A stretch of DNA of 64,000 nucleotides from Crotophaga sulcirostris (Eukaryota > Chordata > Aves > Cuculiformes > Crotophagidae): NCBI GenBank assembly GCA_013397455.1, contig VYZB01000380.1, positions 629,475 through 693,474 of the forward strand, in the 5' to 3' direction. Both the position numbers and the translations under genes were made by a program. Shown here one piece after another: positions 1-11,537 of this stretch; the first letter of the stretch is position 1; the number at the start of each line of letters is the position of its first letter. The notes beneath the pieces were generated by a model. That model was not told where the DNA came from, did not search any database, and saw only the letters and a list, made by a program, of their open reading frames with translations.

Positions 1-3000
1 AGTCACCTAAACAAAGGCTTCTGGTGCCTTTTGAGATGTCTTAATGTAGCTGAACAAGGTGTCACTGGTGAACAGGAGATAGGCCCTACAGGAGATCTGT
101 ATTGTTCTGGAGCAACAGCTAGAGGCCAGGTTGTCTACGTGACTTACTATCTCCACTTAGGTATCTGAAAGGAGGATGAAACTAAAAAAAAAAACAACTA
201 AAATTTCTATTAATAATAGTTCATAAGAGACTAGAAAATCTCTACAGAACTAACATATTCTCTGGATATTTCTAGCTTTGAAATTAAGGTCATAATTCAT
301 GGTAGCATTAGTACTTTATTTTCAATTGAAGTTGAAAATAATTTAGAGAAAGAAAGTGATTTAAATTTCACAAAAATAGAAGTTGAAAGTTCTGGGAAAT
401 TCTTTTGTTAAATAAAAAAACATGGATATAAACATCTGAAATTCAGTAAACTATTGGGAATAAGTTTTAGACACAAATCAAAAAGATATGAGCTAGATAG
501 TTGATGATTCTAAGTTTTCTTAAGTTTCATGTGACCTAGTCTGTAGATATTTAGCTGACAAAGTGCTGATAAATATTGTAGATTATTTATGACAGTAATA
601 TTGTTCTGATATTTCAGGGTTTGCAAGAAATGCTTGCTACCCATCTCCCACTGGCTTCAGGATTGCATCCTGTCTTCTCTGATTCAGTGCCAGCAATGAT
701 AACTCATTCCTCCAGCATGTCCCATTTTGGTTACAGTAATGCAATTTACTGAGGCTGGAAAGCATCAGCCCTGGGAAAGCTGCAGCTGGTGCAGATGCAG
801 GAACAGTTTACTTCCTCAGACCTGTCAGTCACAAAACCTTTTGCTTTGCACTTGCAGCCCACACACCATCTAAAGTGGTCTCTAGAGGTGAATTAGTCTT
901 TTTACCAGTTAAAAACAATTCCATGGGACTATGTGATGCCTGCTTGAGACATTCAGTTAAGTCCATGCAGTTGGTGGGATAATCTCTGGCCTAAGTGAGA
1001 GTGAGGTTTCTATGCACTTTTGTTTCATGGGAGGCATATTTCAGTCCCTTTCTGTACCTTCCTCCTTGGATAGTAAATTACTGTTTTAAAATTCATCTTA
1101 CTATTTGGGAAAACAAAATAAAAGAAGTGGGGTTTGTATCAAAATGAAATATTGTAAAATTTGTTTCACTTCTTGTGGGATGGATAAAGTTCCTGGGTAG
1201 GAAGGTAAGCTACAGACTGAATTTGTTGGTTTATGTAAATAATCAAATATCCAGCTTTAACATACCATGAAAAAATTAACATCTCTTATTGCTAATTCTT
1301 ATGAGTCTCTTTTAAATAATGTTAAGCTTTTGAGTTACATTTTAAATGAAAATAGCATCTAAATGTAAAGTTCAACAGGACTCCAATTGAAACCCCTTGG
1401 TAATATATAAATGGAGCTTTCTATGTATTCACAATATGTAGGCCAAAGGCGAAATGCCTTATTTCTAAAAATTTTGGGGTTTATATACATACATACATAC
1501 ATACAGGTATACAGACATAAATACATGCATATGTATCTATTAAAATGATGAATGCGTGTTAGAGAATAGTTGTTATTTTTAGATTTGTATGCAGAAAGCA
1601 AAACTTTTGAAATATATAGAATTCCAAAAAGTGTTAACGAATTCCGGAGGGAACAGCATGGATGAAAAAATTGGACTTTTAGACAGGTCCAAGTTTAAGA
1701 ATTTTGATACTATATATTAATATTTCTTTCCAGTGTGTTTACAATGACTACATTTTGTTGAAGCACCCTTATGAAAGGAAGCTTTCTAGGAGAGCTCTGC
1801 TTTGGTTGCTATTTGTGTCTGCTTACTCACATAGGTGCTTCCATATAGGTTGTATATTCTCCGCTTTTAAAGCACACCTTCTTGGTTTATAGTGTTATGC
1901 TGTGTTGCATACTACAACCTGATCCAGTGCAGTGCATGCATTGTGGCAACCTGAACCATGGGAAAAGCAAATAATGACTAGAGGTACATGGACACCCCAA
2001 GCACATCTGTCTTATGATTGCACTCTTGAAGGTAATCTCCTGATTAATCTTACTTAATAACTTTTTCTCGTTCATATCACAGAGCGATCTTGTGCCACCT
2101 AGGCTGGACTCCTTTCACACATATCAGAGCCAATACTGCTCCAACCACAGATGGGCTGAGTCTGGACTGTGTGTGGTTCACACTAACCTGCTCTTCCTCC
2201 TTGCCAAATGAAGGTAGGGTGCACCTCCAGATATATTGCCTTATTTTTGCATAATCATTGCTATCAGTTTGCTCTGTTTGCTGATGGAGATGTATCTAAC
2301 ATCTGAAGGAAAACTGACATTCTGTTGGCTTGATCTTCAGGAGTGATTTAGGGAATATGATGTATATATTTCACAATAATTGAAAGAGAATTATATGTGG
2401 AAAGCTTTTATTTTCTTATTACTCTTGTCTGTCACTTAGCTTCTGCTTTGAAAATTCCTTAATCCAAAGTAAACTTGAAAAAGAACCTTTTCCCAGGGCT
2501 AATAGATTGTACTTTGTAAAGTCACTAATAGTAAAGAGCATTCAATTAATATCAGAACATATGAATTTTTCAAAATCCAGAGATTTAAAAAAGCACAAAA
2601 GAACCATGTACATCGAAGGTATGTGCAATAAAAAATCAAATAGAAGAACAAGGAGAAAAAAGATAGAAGAGGGAAAGAGAGAGAATGTCACCACAGTAGC
2701 CATACCAGCTAAAATGTTAATAACAGAATATATAAAATATTTCTAAACCATACTGCAGCCTACGCACTAACCGCAGGGTAATAAGGACCTCACATAAGCA
2801 AAGACGTTACTGAACATATAATCTTCATAGACAACATCAGCTCCATATAGTCCCAAAGTTCAGAAAGGAACAGTCAATTATATTTATTGTGAATATATTG
2901 CCAAGGATAGACAAGGTTCAATTGTAGTGAATGGTTCCTGAGGTCATGGAATATCAATGTGCTAAGGGCTTCCAGCTGGCAAATTCATTCTCTCACTTTC

Positions 3001-6000
3001 TCATTTAGTCCCTTGTGTTTATTTTATAATTGTACTCATGACTGCAGAATTACTGAACCCACCCATGCAGCCACAAGATGGTTGTTTGCAATGAAAAGTG
3101 TGTGAAAACGATTAACCTATTTATAAGCAAGTGATTCAAATTACCAAGTTCAGTCCTGATCTCATGTTTATAATTAATGCTCAAACTCTAATTTGAATTT
3201 TTAATGGCAGTTTCAGGTTCTGAAATTCATTGTCCAGGTAGAGGAGGTGAACTGCTTTACCAGGTCTTATTCGTAAATAATAAATTCCAGGCTACATTTA
3301 TATTCTGGGGAAACATGGTGGAGTTAGTGTGAGCATTTATTGCATTTAGGCCATAAAACTACCCGGCTAGTGAGGGCTATCCCTGCTATCACAAGCAATC
3401 TCATCGGCTAATCCACTGTCTAAAACATAACAACATTAGGGCCCTTTATCTTTATGTACCATAGAAGAGTTACACCATTTCACAGTCAAATCCTTTTGGC
3501 TTCAAAACTGACACCACTGTCCTCATTCTCGAGGCAAGCATAAAGTTGGAGCAGCCCATTGCCAAGAATCTCATGAGGTGGAGGGTTACATCCAAGACTT
3601 CGAAGTATACATGAAAGACATGAATAAAAGGCTTTGGTTCTGAAAATAAGGGTAACTTCTGTACAAGGTCAAGGGGTGTCCTCTTCAGGTGTTTACACAT
3701 AAGCATTTCCACAAAAGACAGATGATTGCTGGAGATCAATGGGGATCAAGCAAGAAGAGTCCTTAGGTCCTGGGGGATTTAAGGCACTTGGAAGAAGAAA
3801 GCCACTGGCTAATCAGCTTACGACCTCTCTGTGCAATGCTGACTATATTGACTAGATGTCCACAGACTGTAATTCTGAGTTAGACAGTGGATGCACAGCT
3901 ATATAGATACTCAAAGTTTTTCGTCTGGATTTACTTTCCTCTGTAAAGATGTAATTTAGTTGTCTAACCAGATGTACAGAATGCCATCTGAAATGTCCTC
4001 AGTATCTGAGATGGCCTCCATCATCTTCTTCAGGAAGGTGAGACTTTTTCTTAGCTCCTATGTCTCGTGTCAGTTTCACATGGATAATAACCTGAATAAC
4101 TGAATCAAGGCCTAAGAGAAACTTACACTCTTGCATTCCTCTTATCATTTAATTATTGTTTTATTAATCATACGTTTTAAAAGCAGCTTCAACATTTCCT
4201 ATAATTTCCTCATTTCACTTTCATATTCCTAATTAACTACTGTGGGGTTTTGTATGATAGCACTGAAACTACTTGTTTTGCAGGATCCCATGTTGCTACA
4301 TATAGAACACTGGTTTTCATTCAGACATTTATCTTCTTATTTGCCCAGGGCAAACATTTATTTTCATTTTATGTTTCAATGAAAAAAATATATTGTTCAG
4401 AAATGACTGGTTAAAGATTTCCTGGAATTTTTACAAATTTTGCATTAAAAAAACTGTTGGATAAAACCCAGAAACATTCCTGAAGCAGAGAAAGACCTTA
4501 CTGCTGAGTGCCCTTGCCTGCAAAGGGCACGTCCTAGTGGGCATGGGTCCAGGGCCAGACACTAAAGTTTTGGCAGACAGATTTTTTATTACATTTTCCT
4601 TTTAATTATTTCTTCTTTCCCTTAGCATTTGTTAAATTCATATAGATTTAGTTAGACAGCTGAATTCTTGTTTTTCTGATGAATTTAAGACCACCTGTTT
4701 CTACTCTAGCAAGTACTGCTTACATTCCATGACACTCTTACATTGTCAGATTAGTAGAAATACACAATATTATAGAGGAAAATTAGGGATCCAAACATGC
4801 TTAATGATATTTTCTCATTTGTTTTGATGTGGTGTGTGAGTCAGTATTTCTGTGTCTGGCAATTGGGACTCTCAGACAGAGATGTCATGCTCATAATACT
4901 GTAATTCTTGGCATTTTTTTCCCTTCATTGTAAATCCTTTACCTCCCTGAAATTAACATTTTCCAGAAGTGGAAAACTAGTCATCCTAGCTACTTAGCAA
5001 AGAGCAAAACTCTCCAGATGCTACTGTCATGTAAAGGTTTAAGTGAATTTAGCATTAAGTATTTTAAAAAAGTGTCAAGACTGTGCCAGCAATAAACTTC
5101 TGCTGCTTGAGACTGTGAATTCTAGCATAAAAAAATGCAGCCAGAGTATGATGATCATTTTTTTTTCTGACTGATACTAAATTGATAATGAATAATTTTC
5201 ATTTAAAATGAACAGGAAAGCAATTTATGTCATGTACCTTTTTGATATATAGAAAACAAGGAAGGAAGACAAAGTTGTGGAGGTATGAGAACTTATTTAC
5301 AAAATTGTATCTATATTAATAATACAGATATAATGAATATAATTAATATAGAATATTAAAATCTAAGATCATATGGGATGACTGGGAAGGGGATGACTGA
5401 CATGTACTTGACTTCCTTTAAATTCTACTTACATTTCCAGTTGAAGACATTCTTGTCAGAAAATGTCTATTAGAATAGAGTGTAACAGTTTTTCTGGACT
5501 ATGAATGCAGATTTTAAAATCTTTTTCCTGTGTCACATCTTTATTTTTGCAACAACTTTGAAGTCGTAAGATGTGAAGATTCCCCAAACTACCTTTTTCT
5601 GTTGGAATCCTGCAGCTGGGAAGTTATGAAGCTCTGGTAAGACATTTTTCAAAAAAATCAATTCCCTTTTTTGTGGAACAAAGTGTTTTAAGATGTTCTT
5701 CCAGACCAAAGGTTACGTATGCATCCATATCATGCATGAATGGATAGATCTACCTGTTCCATGCTAAACCACTTGGATTTGATACTAAAACCTCCCTACA
5801 CATTGGAAATTTAAGTTCCTGATCAAATTCCCTGATATATCTTTTGATGTTGGGGAAATACGACATTTAACTGAAAATTATATGTCCTTTCTTTCAGAGT
5901 CTTGTCTCTATCTTCAGTCACTATTTCAGGTGATGTGAGATTTAGAAAAGCAAATATTTCCCTTATTGTTCCCTTTTTTTTCCTTAAATTATAAAAAAAA

Positions 6001-8549
6001 AAAAGGAAAATTAAAAAAAACACAAAGAGACAGGAATTTTAGCTTCTATCTGATGAGAAAGAGGGAATCTGACAGGATGAATGAAAGCTTTGGCAAAGCA
6101 TTATTTGTTTACCAGATAGCTACCTCTTCTTCCACCTAATTATACTGACTGAAGGTCTTTGAAAAAAAAGGTGATTTTTCTTCCATTTTGCTGACAAAAG
6201 ACATACTCATATCATTTATTTTTTTTCCTTTCCAGCTTTGCATCAATTTAAATGAGACAGGACTTTAGCTTATAAGGGTAAGAAAGTTATTTTAATGTAA
6301 TAAAGTTAATTTGTTCAATCTATCTAAGCTAAAAGAAAAATATTATTGCAAGTTATTTCCTATTTTCAAATTTGGAAGTGGAATTTCAGTCACTGACACT
6401 TTGTATTAATTCCATTTAACTTTAGGTACAGGAGGCGCAAAAGTTAGAGGCAAGAGACTGTTGTCTTTAGACAATGGGAAGAGGAGAGAAAGCAAGAGGA
6501 GCACCTTTAAAGAGTGACTTCAGCTGCTGAGAAGGAAATTACTCTCCAGCATCACCTAGCAACGTCCATTCACTAAAGGTAACATAGCAATGACCCTAGC
6601 CTACATGGATCTGTTAAGCATTTACCCATGTGCAGGTAGCCAATGCAAAACCAAGGCATCACTTTCACTCTTGATTTATAAGCTCACTCATGTAATACCT
6701 TTATACATCCCTTTTCAGAAGGGCACATTCCCAAGATATGAGCAATTATTATACTTCATGAGCTCATGTCAACTACTTTCATTAATCAGTCTTTTAATAC
6801 TCTCTTCTAATTCTCTTGCTGTTGAGTAAACCCAAAAGTATAGTATTTTCGGTTTAACAAGATTGGACCACACCTGCCTAACCAAGCGAAACATATGTAA
6901 AATAAAAAATTACATTTTAGTCAAATTTTTAATTTAAAATGTAAACTATACCATTATGTCATTGGTCTATTTTATGGGTAATTAAGTGATGTTTATAAAA
7001 AATATATTGTTCAGTAATATCTTTATTCAAAGCGTGAATGATTACTAGATCTTTATTTCCAATTTTAAGCACATCTAGGGAACTACAGGCATTTGCAGTC
7101 AGAAAATATTGCACAAAAATAATTGATCCTCTGGGTTGACTTTTCTACATCTGAAGATGGTGATTAAGAAGCACTTTGTTAAGCATCCAGACTTTCTATC
7201 ATAAAGCTGTTCATTTCCTTCTCTCTAATCTGTCAGTCTTTACTGCTTATCTTCCATGAATTATCTCTGAAATTTCAAAGATGTCCAGTGTTTAGATCAG
7301 CAGAACTTGACTTGCAGACCTCCTGAATCCTTGTATGGAAGTCAATTCAGCCACACAAGATGGAAAACTTCAGCCAGTGTGCTTTACTGTATGCTTCATT
7401 CCAGAAAATTTATGTACACAGAACCTGGGAGACTAGTGTGTAGAGTGCTGTACAGAATTCCTTTGCTCTTATGTGACAATCACATGGGTGGGTCTTTTTG
7501 TGAAATGAGAATGTATATTTTTACATGTCTGTATTTTTAACTCAAGAATAAAAATGAATTGCAATCCTTTTGGGGAAAACAAAAGTATATTTTCCTTGGT
7601 TTTTTAAAAGACACAAGCTAAAAGCTTCCTGTTTCTTCCTTTTCTTTTTTTTCCTTGACCACAATTCTCTTCCCACTAGCCAGTGGGACTTTTGGGTGAG
7701 GATCTTTGAATTACAGTTGGTCTGAGTAATAAACTTTAACAAGCTTTTAAACCTTTTAAACCTTAGAAAGAATAGCATGCCAAAAGAAACCGAACAAAAT
7801 ATTCACATTGTTGTTAGTGTTATGGAGTATAGCAGTATATAGAGGCCTCAGTCTACGAGTGTGCTACTTTATTCTTGGCAATGTACCTAAGTCAAATGAG
7901 GGGTAGATCTTTCCCAAAAAAACTTTGAAGTTAACAAGCAGCATAGAAAATAGATGGTAATATCTTTATTTATGATATTTATACGTGGAGAAGTGAGTCA
8001 CAGAAAGAATGAACCACTTAATAATATTGAGATAGTTTGTGAAACATCCTGGGGCTAAACCCTGATCACTTGGGTTCCAGATGAAAATTAACAACTCTGG
8101 TTTCCAGAATCTATGGTAGATTAAAATACAAAGTCATAACATCTTGTCACTGATCTGTGTTATACAAAATTAAGCTACGCTTACAAGTGTTCCCTTGCCA
8201 AAAAACTGCTTGAATTAAATAGGAGCAATCCCGGCCCCTGACCACCAAATACTTTCTTCTTGAGCATCTTCAGCTTTTAAAGACAGTCATCCATGACACA
8301 GATGCTAAATTTAGTGAATATAGTTTCGTGTAGAAATAGTGCATATTGCCTAATGTTTAACATTTCTGAAGTCAGTAGAGTTTTATAACTGTTTTACAGA
8401 ACACCAGAAGTCCATCATACTGTGGTCATGTGAAAAACATGACAATCAGCAGAGGTATTTATTGCTGTGCATAACGATTTGCAGGTGCGTAGTCCAAGGG
8501 AGGAGAGAACACTCAGATTACTATAGAGAAGGACGTTATTAAAAAAAAT
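1..8549. other. Non-coding AT-rich stretch, no gene recognised
   Basis: No open frame in this stretch resembles a known protein, and the longest are under 90 codons, as expected by chance. I see no transposon ends. It contains an ATAC microsatellite near 1485, a short hairpin at 4508-4530 and A-rich runs near 5993-6004. The 3360-3900 part is slightly less AT-rich but resembles nothing I know. Confidence 0.6.
1485..1505. repeat. (ATAC)n microsatellite
   Basis: Five consecutive ATAC units, followed by a degenerate stretch of related tetranucleotides (atacagacataaatacatgc) to about 1535. A similar but independent ATAC/ATGT tract lies near 23381-23415. Confidence 0.9.
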
Positions 8550-10974
8550 AATCATAGTATCATCTGGTTGGAAAAGAACTCTGAGATCACTGACTCCAAC
8601 CGTACCTGTCTACTTACTAAACTATATATATCCCTGAGGAACTCATCTATCCATCTTTTAAACGCCTCCAGGGATGGTGACTCAATCACCTCCCTGGGTA
8701 GCTTCTGCCAGTGCCTGGTGTCTAGTCTGAAGCTCTCCTGCTGCAACTCGTGGCCATTTCCCTTTGTCCCGTTACCTGTCACTTGGGAGAACAGACTAAC
8801 ACTCATCTTGCTACAACCTCCTTTCAGGTAGTTGTAGACAGTGATAAGGTCTCCCCTCAGCCTCCTCTTCTCTAAACTAAACAGCCCCAGTTCCCTCAGC
8901 TTCTCCTTGTAAGACTTGTTCTCCAGTCCCTTCACCAGCCTTGTTGCCCTTTTCTGGACATACTCCAGCACCTCAATGTGCTTCTTGTAGTGAGGAGCCC
9001 AAAACTGAACACAGTACTCAAGGTGTGGCCTCACCTCTGTTCAGTACAGGGGCACAATCACTGCCCTGGTCCTTCTGGCCACACTGTTTCTGATACAGGC
9101 CAAGATGCCATTGGCCTTCTTGGCCACCTGGACACACTGCTGACTCATATTCAACTGACTGTCAACCAGCATCCCCAGGTCCTTCTCTGCCAGGCAGCTC
9201 TCCAGTCATTCTCCCCCAAGTCTGTAACACTGCCTGGGGTTGTTGTTTCTCAAGTGCAGGACTCAGCACTTGGTCTTATTGAACTTCATCCTGTAGGTTT
9301 CAGCCTGTCCAGATCCCTCTGCAGAGCCTCCCTTCCTTCAAGCAGATCAACACTACCACCCAGCTTAGTGTCATCCGCAGACTTACCAAGGGTACACTCA
9401 ATCCCCTCATCCAGATCGTTGATAAAGATATTGAACAGGACTGGACCTAGCACTGAGCCCTGGGGGACACCACTCGTGACTGGCCTCCAACGGGATTTAA
9501 CACCATTTACCACCACTCTTTGGTCCAGCCATCCAGCCATTTTTTTACCCAGCAGAGGATGTGCCTGTCCAGGCCAATGGCAGCCAGTTTCTCAAGCAGA
9601 ATACTGTGAGAAACGGTGTCAAAGGCTTTACCAAAGTCCAAGTACACCACATCCAAAAGCCTCCCCCTCATCCATTGAACAGGTAAACTTGTCATAGGAG
9701 GAGATCTGGTTGGTCTGGCAGGACCTGTCTTTCATAAACCCATTGTGACTGGGCCTGATCACCTGATCGTCCTGCACGTGCTGTGTAATAGAACTCAGGA
9801 TCATCTGCTCCATGACCTTCCCCGGTACCAAGGTCAGACTGACAGGTCTGTAGTTCCCTGGATCCTCCCTCTTACCCCTCTTGTAAATGGGTGTAATATT
9901 TGCCAGTCTCCAGAAAAGAAGCACTTCCCTAGTCAGCCAGGACTGCTGGTAGATGAGGGAAAGGGTTTTGGTGAGGACCTCTGCTTGCTCCCTTAATACC
10001 CTTGGGTGGATCCCATCTGGCCCCATAGACCTGTGTGTGTCTAATTGGCCAAATACTCTTAGATTGTTCGAGCTTCACCCTCACTCTTTTCTGGCTTGGG
10101 AGGCTGAGTATCCAGAGAATCCTCCTTACTCCTCGAGAATTGAGAATTCTATCATTTCGTTGTCACTGTGCCCCAGGCGTGCTCTAACAGTCACATCTCC
10201 CACAAGGCTTTCTCTGGTCAAAACCAGCAGGTCCACCAGGGCACCTTCTCTAGCCAGTTCACTAGCCACTTGTGTTAGGATGTTGTCTTCCATACACTCG
10301 ATGAACCTCCTAGATTGTTCTCTCTCTGCTGTACTATACTTCCAGCAGACATTGTTGAAATCCCCCACGTGAACAAGGGCTAGAGATCACGAGACTTCTC
10401 TCAGTTGCTTGTAAAAGAACTCATCAGTTTCTTCGTCCTGGCTAGGTGGCCAATTGCAGACTCCTACCACTGTATCTGCCTTACTGGGCATTCCACTGAT
10501 TTTTACCCATAGGCAGTCCACCCTATCATTACCATTATTAAGCTCCATGCAATCAAAATTTTCTCTAACATAGAGAGCTACCACACTGCCTCTCCTTCCA
10601 AGCCTACCCCACCTGAAGAGTTTATAACCGCCCATGGCAGCACTCCAGTTATGTGAATCATCCCACCATGTTTCCGAGATGGCAATTACATGGTAGTTTT
10701 CTTGCCTTCAATGGCTTCAAGTTCCCCGGGTTTGTTTCCTGTGCTGTGTGCATAAGTGTAAATGCACTTTAGTTGAGCTACTATTTCCATCCTTTTCATG
10801 AGCAGAATAGTCTTAACTTCTAAGTGTCTTCTACCTATAACCTTAGAATTTTGTCTGTCAACTGGAATGCCTGTGTCCACTTCCACCAATGTGGCAGACC
10901 AAGGGCCCTCACTAGTAAACTGTTCCTCAGGACCTGGAGTGACATTCCCAAAACATTATTCCATCAAGCGCAAT
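8550..10974 (-). mobile_element. CR1 non-LTR retrotransposon, 5'-truncated, about 2.4 kb
   Basis: A LINE of the CR1 family lies on the minus strand, so its 3' end is at the left. The 3' terminus has a degenerate octamer tail (atcatagtatcat on the plus strand), then the characteristic catctggttggaaaaga block. Moving right, one passes the C-terminal ORF2 region, reverse transcriptase, endonuclease and the start of ORF2. The element stops shortly beyond the endonuclease N-terminus, so ORF1 and the 5' UTR are missing. Full-length CR1 is about 4.5 kb and most genomic copies are a few hundred bases, so this copy is long. Its reading frame is broken by stops and frameshifts and it cannot be autonomous. 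It shares subfamily-specific 3' sequence (tacctgtctacttactaaac) with the copy at 36110. Confidence 0.96.
8552..10889 (-). pseudogene. CR1 ORF2 relic: endonuclease plus reverse transcriptase
   Basis: In life this protein nicks target DNA and reverse-transcribes the CR1 RNA into it. Coding order on the minus strand is as follows. The APE-type endonuclease runs from about 10889 to 10126. It shows GYKLFR and VALYVRENFD in the middle and GDFN near 10360. Its usual terminal SDH motif reads SDN: the catalytic His position is Asn at 10159-10161. The reverse transcriptase runs from about 10026 to 9290, with [31 protein letters not shown] and the catalytic ADD at 9370-9378. The residue before ADD is Ser, where this family usually has Phe. 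The C-terminal region with [13 protein letters not shown] and [13 protein letters not shown] occupies 9034-8552. The pieces lie in different frames, with shifts near 9507-9540 (next to a T-run) and between 9628 and 9695, so the gene is dead. The domain assignment is secure. Confidence 0.93.
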
Positions 10975-10978
10975 ATAT

Positions 10979-11367
10979 AGTTTCACAGTATCACAAGATT
11001 GGAAAGGATCTCTGAGATCATCAAGTCCAACCTATAACCCAACACTAACACCAATCCATCATCTAAACCTTGGCACTCAGTGTCTCATCCAGTCTTCCCT
11101 TAAACACATCCAGGGTCGGCGACTCCACCACCTCCCTGGGCAGCGCATTCCAATGGCCAATCACCCTTTCAGTAAAGAACTTTTTCCTAACATCAAGTCT
11201 AAACTTTCCCTGATGAAGCTTGAGTCTATGCCCTCTAGTTCTGTCACTGGTCACCTGTGAGAAGAGACCAACCCCTGCCTGACTACAACCTCCTTTTAGG
11301 TAGTTGTAGAGAACAATAAAGTCTCCCCTGAGCCGCCTCTTCTCCAGACTAAACAACCCCAGCTCCC
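10979..11367 (-). mobile_element. CR1 3'-end fragment, second subfamily
   Basis: This is a short minus-strand CR1 remnant. On the plus strand it starts with cacagtatcacaagattgg and tccaacctataacccaac, then runs through the C-terminal ORF2 coding region. That region reads on the minus strand as [31 protein letters not shown] and [12 protein letters not shown] (about 11356-11063). It ends abruptly within the ctccagactaaacaaccccagctccc block at about 11367. Its 3' untranslated sequence differs from the copies at 8550 and 36110, so it belongs to another CR1 subfamily. Its 3' end lies within a few bases of the truncated 5' end of the neighbouring long CR1. Confidence 0.94.
11063..11356 (-). pseudogene. 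CR1 ORF2 C-terminal fragment
   Basis: An open frame of about 97 codons covers only the extreme C-terminus of CR1 ORF2, downstream of the reverse transcriptase domain. Recognisable motifs are [11 protein letters not shown] at its start and [16 protein letters not shown] towards its end. No catalytic domain is present. The frame is open because the fragment is short and comparatively well preserved, not because it is a gene. It lacks its own start; the first codon is an internal residue. Confidence 0.85.
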
Positions 11368-11520
11368 AAAATAAAGCACAAAATTAGATAGAAGCACTAC
11401 TACTCATATATGTTCTCTTAAATAAAGTCCTGAAATTAATTTCAGTAAAATACTAAAAAGAAATGGATGTGGACTGTCTTACAGTAGAAGAAACTATTAA
11501 GCATAATCCATGCCTTATTT

Positions 11521-11537
11521 AAAAAAAAAAAAAAAAA
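11521..11537. repeat. Poly(A) run
   Basis: Seventeen consecutive A residues followed by an A/G-rich tail to about 11547. It lies about 150 bases beyond the truncated 5' end of the second CR1 fragment, so it is not that element's tail. Confidence 0.85.

Noticed and set aside
8978..9697. Plus-strand open frame of 239 codons, the longest in the window
   Set aside because: It runs antisense through the CR1 reverse transcriptase region, whose true coding strand is minus. It is a shadow frame.
9953..10372. Plus-strand open frame of 139 codons
   Set aside because: Antisense to the CR1 endonuclease region; a shadow of ORF2.
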